Positions 58,985 to 64,000 of a stretch of 64,000 nucleotides of DNA are shown piece by piece (the stretch's first letter is position 1; each line of letters begins with the position of its first letter). The position numbers were made by a program, and so were the translations under genes. Under the pieces are notes generated by a model. The model searched no databases and had not been told where the DNA came from. It was given only the letters and a program-made list of their open reading frames with translations. The stretch spans positions 37,700,661 through 37,764,660 of the forward strand of contig CM067224.1 in the NCBI GenBank assembly GCA_034190945.1. The letters are read 5' to 3'. The stretch is from Octodonta nipae. Lineage: Eukaryota; Arthropoda; Insecta; Coleoptera; Chrysomelidae.

Positions 58985-60225
58985 GAGTAGACAATGGAAT
59001 GCTCAAGCGAGTTTGGGAAAGCGCTGATGGACGAGAAACCAAGTCCCAACTGGTAGTTCCGAAGAAAAAGGTACCAGCCATCCTGACGGAAGTACATGAT
59101 GAAATTACCGGAGGCCACTTGGGCATGAATAAAACCCTAGACAAAGTTTGCCAGCGGTACTACTGGGTGAATTACTTCGAAAACGTCAGAGCTTGGTGCC
59201 GCAAATCTGCCACCTGTGCGGCCAGTAAGGGCCCGAAAACCCGGACCAAGGGCAGAATGCAGCATTACAATGTGGGCGTCCCATTTGAGAGAATCGCCAT
59301 CGATGTCGCCGGTCCTTTTCACGAGTCTGAGAGGGGGAACAAATACATTCTGGTCGCAATGGACTAATTCAGCAAATGGCCTGAGGCATATGCGATACCC
59401 AACCAAGAGGCAACCACGGTAGCGGCGGTGCTAGTAGAACAACTATTCAGCAGGTTTGGCGTCCCGATGGAATTACATTCAGACCAGGGGCGTAACTTCG
59501 AATCAAATGTATTGCAGAAGTTCTGCAGGATGTTGGGGATCAGGAAAACGATAACAACACCATTACACCCAAAGTCAGACGGAATGGTGGAAAGATTCAA
59601 CAGGACCTTGGAACAACACCTATCCAAGGTCATCAGCAATAACCAGCGTGATTGGGATGGATCATATTCCCCATTCCTGTTGGCATATCGCTCTGCCGTA
59701 CATAATAGTACAGGCCTGACCCCAGCCAGGGTCCTATTCGGAAAGGAGCTACGATTACCCTGCGATTTGGCATTTGGCTCCCCCGAAGAACCTCCCCAAG
59801 ACATCGACAATTATGCCGACCAGCTCCGACATAACCTGCTGGCAATACACGAATTAGCCCGAACGCAGATGTTGGCCACCAGTAACCGGATGAAGACGCG
59901 ATATGACCTCAAGGCCAATTCAGTCGGGTTCCAGGAGAGGGACAAAGTCTGGCTGTACAACCCCCAACGGAGTAAGGGTAAATCCCCAAAGCTTACACCC
60001 GCCTGGGATGGTCCATACGAGGTTGTCAAGAGGCTGAATGACGTCGTCTACCGGATCCGTCGAAACCCCAAGGCTAAATTGAAGGTGGTTCATTTAGATC
60101 GACTCGCTCCCTACCATGGAGAGGATGTTTCTCGATCGGGACGATCAGAATTAAAGGGGGGCAGTGTTACGAAATTTACCCAAGGCCGACCCTGTTTCAT
60201 CTCAGTACGACAACAAACGCTTTGA
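58963..60225 (+). pseudogene. pol: Integrase region of pol with one internal stop
   Basis: The zinc domain reads HDEITGGHLGMNKT and CRKSATCAASKG: the two His are present but one zinc Cys is Ser (CRKS instead of a CX2C pair). Catalytic core: IAIDVAGPF (Asp), a TAA at 59365-59367 right after VAMD, LHSDQGRNFES (second Asp) and PKSDGMVERFNRTLEQ (Glu), so D,D,E are intact. The C-terminal KVWLYNPQRSKGKSPKLTPA and YEVVKR are the GPY/F-type DNA-binding module. The frame runs on into the LTR (60165) before stopping at 60225. A second copy of the C-terminus lies at 48830-49140. Confidence 0.9.
60152..60164 (+). promoter_or_regulatory. Polypurine tract of the gypsy element
   Basis: TAAAGGGGGGCAG lies directly before the LTR start at 60165; in this class it primes plus-strand DNA synthesis. 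Confidence 0.8.
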
Positions 60226-60468
60226 GATAAAGAACGGTTCTCGAAAAGACTCGGCAGCGGAAGGAGTGATTACGATTTTTACTGGAGAATTCGACGCTGG
60301 TATTAAAGGAAGCACGCCACGATCGCAGTATAGTTATACCGCGACGACTAGCGTATATGGGATTGTTATTGTATTTGAATCAGCTGTTCTAATGTAAATA
60401 TAGTTCTAGAAAAGTGAAAGTGAATATTAGTTTTATGATTTTAAATTGAACCCACGGACTTTTTAACA
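60165..60468 (+). mobile_element. 3' LTR of the gypsy element (family B)
   Basis: TGTTACGAAATTTACCCAAG to GGACTTTTTAACA, 304 bp, against 319 bp in the solo copy at 19441-19759. Differences include a missing segment and point changes, so the two insertions are not recent sisters. The small frame 60164-60397 is inside it and not a gene. Confidence 0.85.
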
Positions 60469-61029
60469 ATATTTTAAATCTCCGTTTTGAGACAAAACAG
60501 CGGACGTATTTCAACTTTGCCAAACTTTAAAACATGCTCGTAATTTCTTTAAAAGAAGGATTATGAAATCCTCAATATTTCTGAGTAAAACGAAAGTCAC
60601 CCATTTGAAGGCGTCAAAAAATAAGTGAGATGTAATAAGTTATATGTAGGTATTAGGTATGTTTTAACCTCTTGACACCGGATTACTCATATTTTGCAAA
60701 ACTAAGTATTCGTAAATACATATTTCGCTTCGTTAGGTGCTGATGGTGTGAATTATTTGACAGTTGTGAAAATATTACTAGCTAAAATTATTATTAAAAC
60801 TCTAATTTTGGGAGGATACAGTTTAAAAAATAACTTAACACAATCAATAGCTAGACGCAAAGGAAGCGGGCTGTTATTATTTGATTGTTCTAATTTATGA
60901 GGTTTTAGTAAAACATTCCGTATTTAGAATTTAGCAGTTAGTCGTGAATGAAGGTACGGAGCTAGTCTGAAAGTCATTTAAGGTCACTCTTGACGTTTAA
61001 GGCTTGGTAGCTATTAAGGTGCAGACTCA
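60469..61029. other. AT-rich sequence, nothing recognised
   Basis: Flank between the gypsy LTR and the Helitron; no supported feature. Confidence 0.4.
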
Positions 61030-63545
61030 TCTATACTATTATAAAATTGTAAATTTGTCTGTTTGTTTGTTTGTTCGGGCATCACGTAAGAACTACTGAA
61101 CTGATTTTGATGAAACTTTTTTAATCGGAAAGCCTATAGTTTGATTTGAAATCTTGTAGACCTTTTATCTCCCTAAATTGGCAGAAACGGTAGATATAGC
61201 GAAAAAACTTCTACCATGTTTGCTGAAAAAATTACTCAAATGGTTCCAGCGCACGCACAAAACATTAGATACTGGCCTCAGCTTAGCTTAGCTTATTCAA
61301 ATTTCGGAATGTGCTAATGTAAAATTTCGGAATGTGGTAATGTAACATATTTCGATTTTAAAAAAATCAACTGATATAACAAGCGTAAATGTAATTATAC
61401 AGGGTGTTCTGGATATAGGAAACTTAGTGCGGAATAGAATTACATGGATTTAAAAAATCTAAAAAAGTAGGAGAAAAGGAGTGGAATTATTTGTACGGGG
61501 TGGTCTAATAAAGGTATATTAAGAGGGCTATGAATAGTTGCATATACCAAGTGGTTGAGAAAGGGTAGAAATTTATAGAGTTTGGATAAAAAAATCTTAT
61601 AAAAAAATGTCTTATGTAAGCAGTTAGGATCTTTGAATTATGTACATAAGATATTATAATTATGAAATGGGTTGAAGAAATGTTAGAAGCAGTTGTTTAT
61701 AGAGGGTGGTTGAAATATAAGATGAAGTGGAATATAGTTTATGGTGTGGTTAAAAACTTGTTTAATATCCATTAGTATTTGTATATATAGGATGGCTGAA
61801 CATATAGCGGAGCTATATAGGTGGGTTTAAAAAATATTATAAAGAAATGTTATGATCTACAAGCTGTTCCATTTACCGGATGGTTGAAATATAGGGTGGA
61901 GTAGTATTCTAAGGATACAGGGTGGTACAAAAATGTTATATTGGGTGGCAAATACGTGGTTGCTAAAACAGGATGTTGAAATATAGGGTGATGTAGAGTT
62001 ATAATTATACAGGGTGGGTGAAAAATGCTTGAAATTTTTTTTATATAGCAGTACCTGAAAAATGGGGCGCAGTAAAGTGTGGTTCAAACAAGGTTAGAAA
62101 AAAATGCAAATAAAAGGTGGTTTAAATGAAGTGTGGAGACAAATTATACTTTATAATTTGTTGAAAAAATATGAGGAAAAATTTTGAAATAGCGTAGTTC
62201 ATAATTACTTGCAAAGATAGGATAGTTGAAATATAGGTTGAAGAAGTGTTATGTTTAATTATTAAAAAAATGCTATATTGGTTACCAAGAAGCAGCATCG
62301 AATACAGGGTAGGTGTAATACATACAAGGTGATTCAAAAACATGTTGAACAAAATTGTTATATAGGGTTCCCAATAAGCAGTTGCAGTTTTGGTGAAATA
62401 TATTGGGCATTGATGGATTTATAGTTCAGTGTGGTACAAAAAATGTTGTACTGGGTGGCAGATAAGTAGAAGGTGGTTGAAATAGTGACTGGAGTAGAAT
62501 TATAGTTAAACAGGTTGGACACATTTTTTGTAGGACTGAACATGGAAAATTATAGTTCATACAGTGTGATTAAAACAATGTTAGAAAAAGTTGCATATAA
62601 GGGATGGTTGAAATATATAGTCGAGACAAATTATACTTTCAAAGGTGTTTAAAAAATAGTTATATAGCGAAGTCCATAAGCAGTTGCGTATATAAGATAG
62701 TGAGTTATAGTTAAGTATTTAAAAAATGTTATATTAGGTGGCCTCTAAGCAGATGCACATACAGGGTAGTAGAAATATTTTGTAGCCTTAAATTATGGTT
62801 ATACAGGATGGTTCAAAAATAAGTTATAATGTTTGACAAAACGGCAGTAGTGTATACAGGATGGTTTTAATGTAGATGGAAGTAGAGTTAGTTATACAAG
62901 GCAGTAAAAAAAAGTTGTATAAAATTGTTATATAGGGTGGCCAAAAAGCAGTTGCTATTTGTGTGAGTGTTTAAATAAAAGTTTAGTGTTAGGCTGCAAA
63001 ACTGTATTCTTACATTTGTGACACATCAAGGGTTACACACGTAATTCCATTAGGGTGGATCAAAAAAAGTTTAAAAAAATTGTTCTACACGGTAGACCAT
63101 GAACAGTTGCATTCTACTATATGGAATATCTGAAATATGGGGAGAAGCAAGAATATAGTTTTATAGTGTGTTTAACATATGTTAGATAAAGTTGCATATA
63201 AAAGGTGATTAAAACATAGGGTAAAGACAAATTTTACTTTAAAAGATGGTTTAAAAAATATCAGAAAAAATTGTTATACAGCGTAGACCATAATCAATTG
63301 CATAGCTGAAATATAGGATAGAGAAGAGTTATAGCCAGGTGTTCAAAAAGGTATATTGAGTGAAAAATAAACAGCAGCATATACAGGATGGTTGCAGTAT
63401 AGGGTGGAGTGGATTTATAGTTATTCAAACAAATGCCGACCAAAATTGTTATATAGGGTGGCCCATAAGTTCTTGCAGGTTGGCTGAAATACATTCGTTA
63501 TTGGTAGACATTCCGTATGCAGGAGAAACCGCGAGTAATGGCTAG
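61030..63545 (+). mobile_element. Non-autonomous Helitron-like element filled with minisatellite
   Basis: It starts A|TCTATACTATTATAAAATT (A at 61029) and runs through TTTGTCTGTTTGTTTG and CTGAACTGATTTTGATGAAA, a head I recognise from insect Helitrons. It ends with a small bulged hairpin (63519-63532, GCAGG/CCGC), 9 nt, CTAG (63542-63545) and T. A|TC...CTAG|T without target duplication is the Helitron rule. No Rep/helicase frame is present. The interior from 61395 is a minisatellite. Confidence 0.7.
61395..63480 (+). repeat. Degenerate ACAGGGTGG minisatellite, ~2 kb
   Basis: Irregular units of roughly 75-150 bp combine ATACAGGGTGGTT, GAAATATAGGGTGGAGTAG, AATTATAGTTATACAGG and GGCCCATAAGCAGTTGCATA. 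Small frames on both strands are by-products. Same family as the arrays at 13.6, 28.2, 32.0, 36.3 and 45.4 kb. Confidence 0.8.
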
Positions 63546-63927
63546 TTTTTAATAAGGCCAAAAGTAGAAGACATAAAAAAAATCACAAAAAAATTTCATT
63601 ATAAATATATTTTTATAAATATAGAAAACGATATCGTTCAAACTAAAAAAACTTGAAACAGCATTTAATCGTTTGTTTAGAATAAGTGCCAAGTAACTAT
63701 GTAATGGTATTTTCAGGAATATCAGTATCAGTAATAATTCGGTACGATTTTGACATGGCGCGGCAGAAAATTGTAATTGTAATGGGTTACATACTGTATG
63801 ACTCCCGAGTTGGAGTCTTTGTGACATAGTTTTCCCTGAAATTCCTAATCGTCGAAATTCGATTGGCGATATAATATTAAATTCAGTTATATGTGGTAAA
63901 TAAATAATTATTCGAACTTTCAATTAG
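63546..63927. other. Flank of the Helitron, nothing certain
   Basis: The minus-strand frame 63549-63923 has no recognisable domain. A stem GACTCC/GGGAGTC near 63798-63815 after ACAAA (minus strand) may be a decayed PLE end. Confidence 0.3.
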
Positions 63928-63980
63928 TTAAGGGGAGCGCTACTGATGAAGATTCCCGACTAGAAACAATATATTGACTT
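63928..63980 (+). repeat. Degenerate hammerhead-repeat copy at window end
   Basis: GGAGCGCTACTGATGAAGAT, then CTAGAAACAATATATTGAC. CTGATGA and GAAAC are present with a short stem III, but the stem II pairing is poor and GTC is GAC, so the fold is broken. Confidence 0.4.
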
Positions 63981-64000
63981 CAATGGATTGAAAATACAAT

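Larger units (their letters stand above)
55963..60468 (+). mobile_element. Ty3/gypsy LTR retrotransposon, 5'-truncated and decayed
   Basis: Order gag - protease - RT - RNase H - integrase - polypurine tract - 3' LTR. The 5' LTR, primer-binding site and start of gag are missing: homology begins near 55984, just past the inverted PLE ends. At least six frame breaks or stops lie in the coding region. GC content is clearly above the surroundings. A related solo LTR lies at 19441-19759, an integrase fragment at 48830-49140 and an older LTR at 41005-41270, so the family was active here more than once. Confidence 0.92.

Overview
The window looks like a repeat-dominated, AT-rich piece of an animal nuclear genome, most likely an insect. 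It carries an errantivirus-type env remnant with its LTR, a mariner/Tc1-like element with long inverted repeats, Ty3/gypsy and non-LTR retrotransposon debris, Penelope-like (PLE) remnants and Helitron-like elements. I cannot name the species. There is no operon structure, no prokaryotic gene organisation, and I recognise no tRNA, rRNA or CRISPR.

Only one stretch looks like a host gene. A GC-richer block at about 20640-21001 ends in a short open frame (ATG 20917) encoding a signal-peptide-like sequence, followed at once by a consensus splice donor (GTAAGT at 21002). I read it as the promoter/5'UTR and first coding exon of a plus-strand gene whose other exons I cannot find. Much of the window downstream may be intron.

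Layout: 1-1698 LINE fragment, env remnant and LTR. 3.6-4.4 kb PLE signature, a hammerhead-bearing repeat and an LTR. 4.6-7.06 kb satellite of about 287 bp. 8.1-8.6 kb GC-rich hairpin and MITE. 9.88-11.68 kb mariner-like element with a 76-bp insertion. 13.6-14.1 kb minisatellite. 15.0-15.4 kb inverted repeat. 19.4-19.8 kb solo LTR. 20.6-21.0 kb host exon. 23-27.8 kb LINE and PLE remnants. 27.8-38.3 kb nested inverted repeats, two opposed Helitron 3' ends and a near-identical 3.5-kb tandem duplication. 40-49 kb RTE-type LINE, LTR, foldback, MITE and gypsy remnants. 50.3 kb MITE. 55.7-55.9 kb inverted PLE ends. 56.0-60.5 kb a decayed Ty3/gypsy element (gag, protease, RT, RNase H, integrase, 3' LTR). 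61.03-63.55 kb a complete-looking non-autonomous Helitron filled with a degenerate minisatellite.

The most interesting signal is a dispersed repeat family with hammerhead-ribozyme architecture. One copy (48095-48154) has every core nucleotide and three helices. Other copies are mutated, or reduced to a constant outer end with variable truncation; one lies as a 76-bp insertion inside the mariner transposase. Parts of this family are shared with the Helitron-like ends. Several PLE ends in the window show a related core-stem-GAAAC layout. All functional statements are inference from sequence reading; no search or folding program was run.
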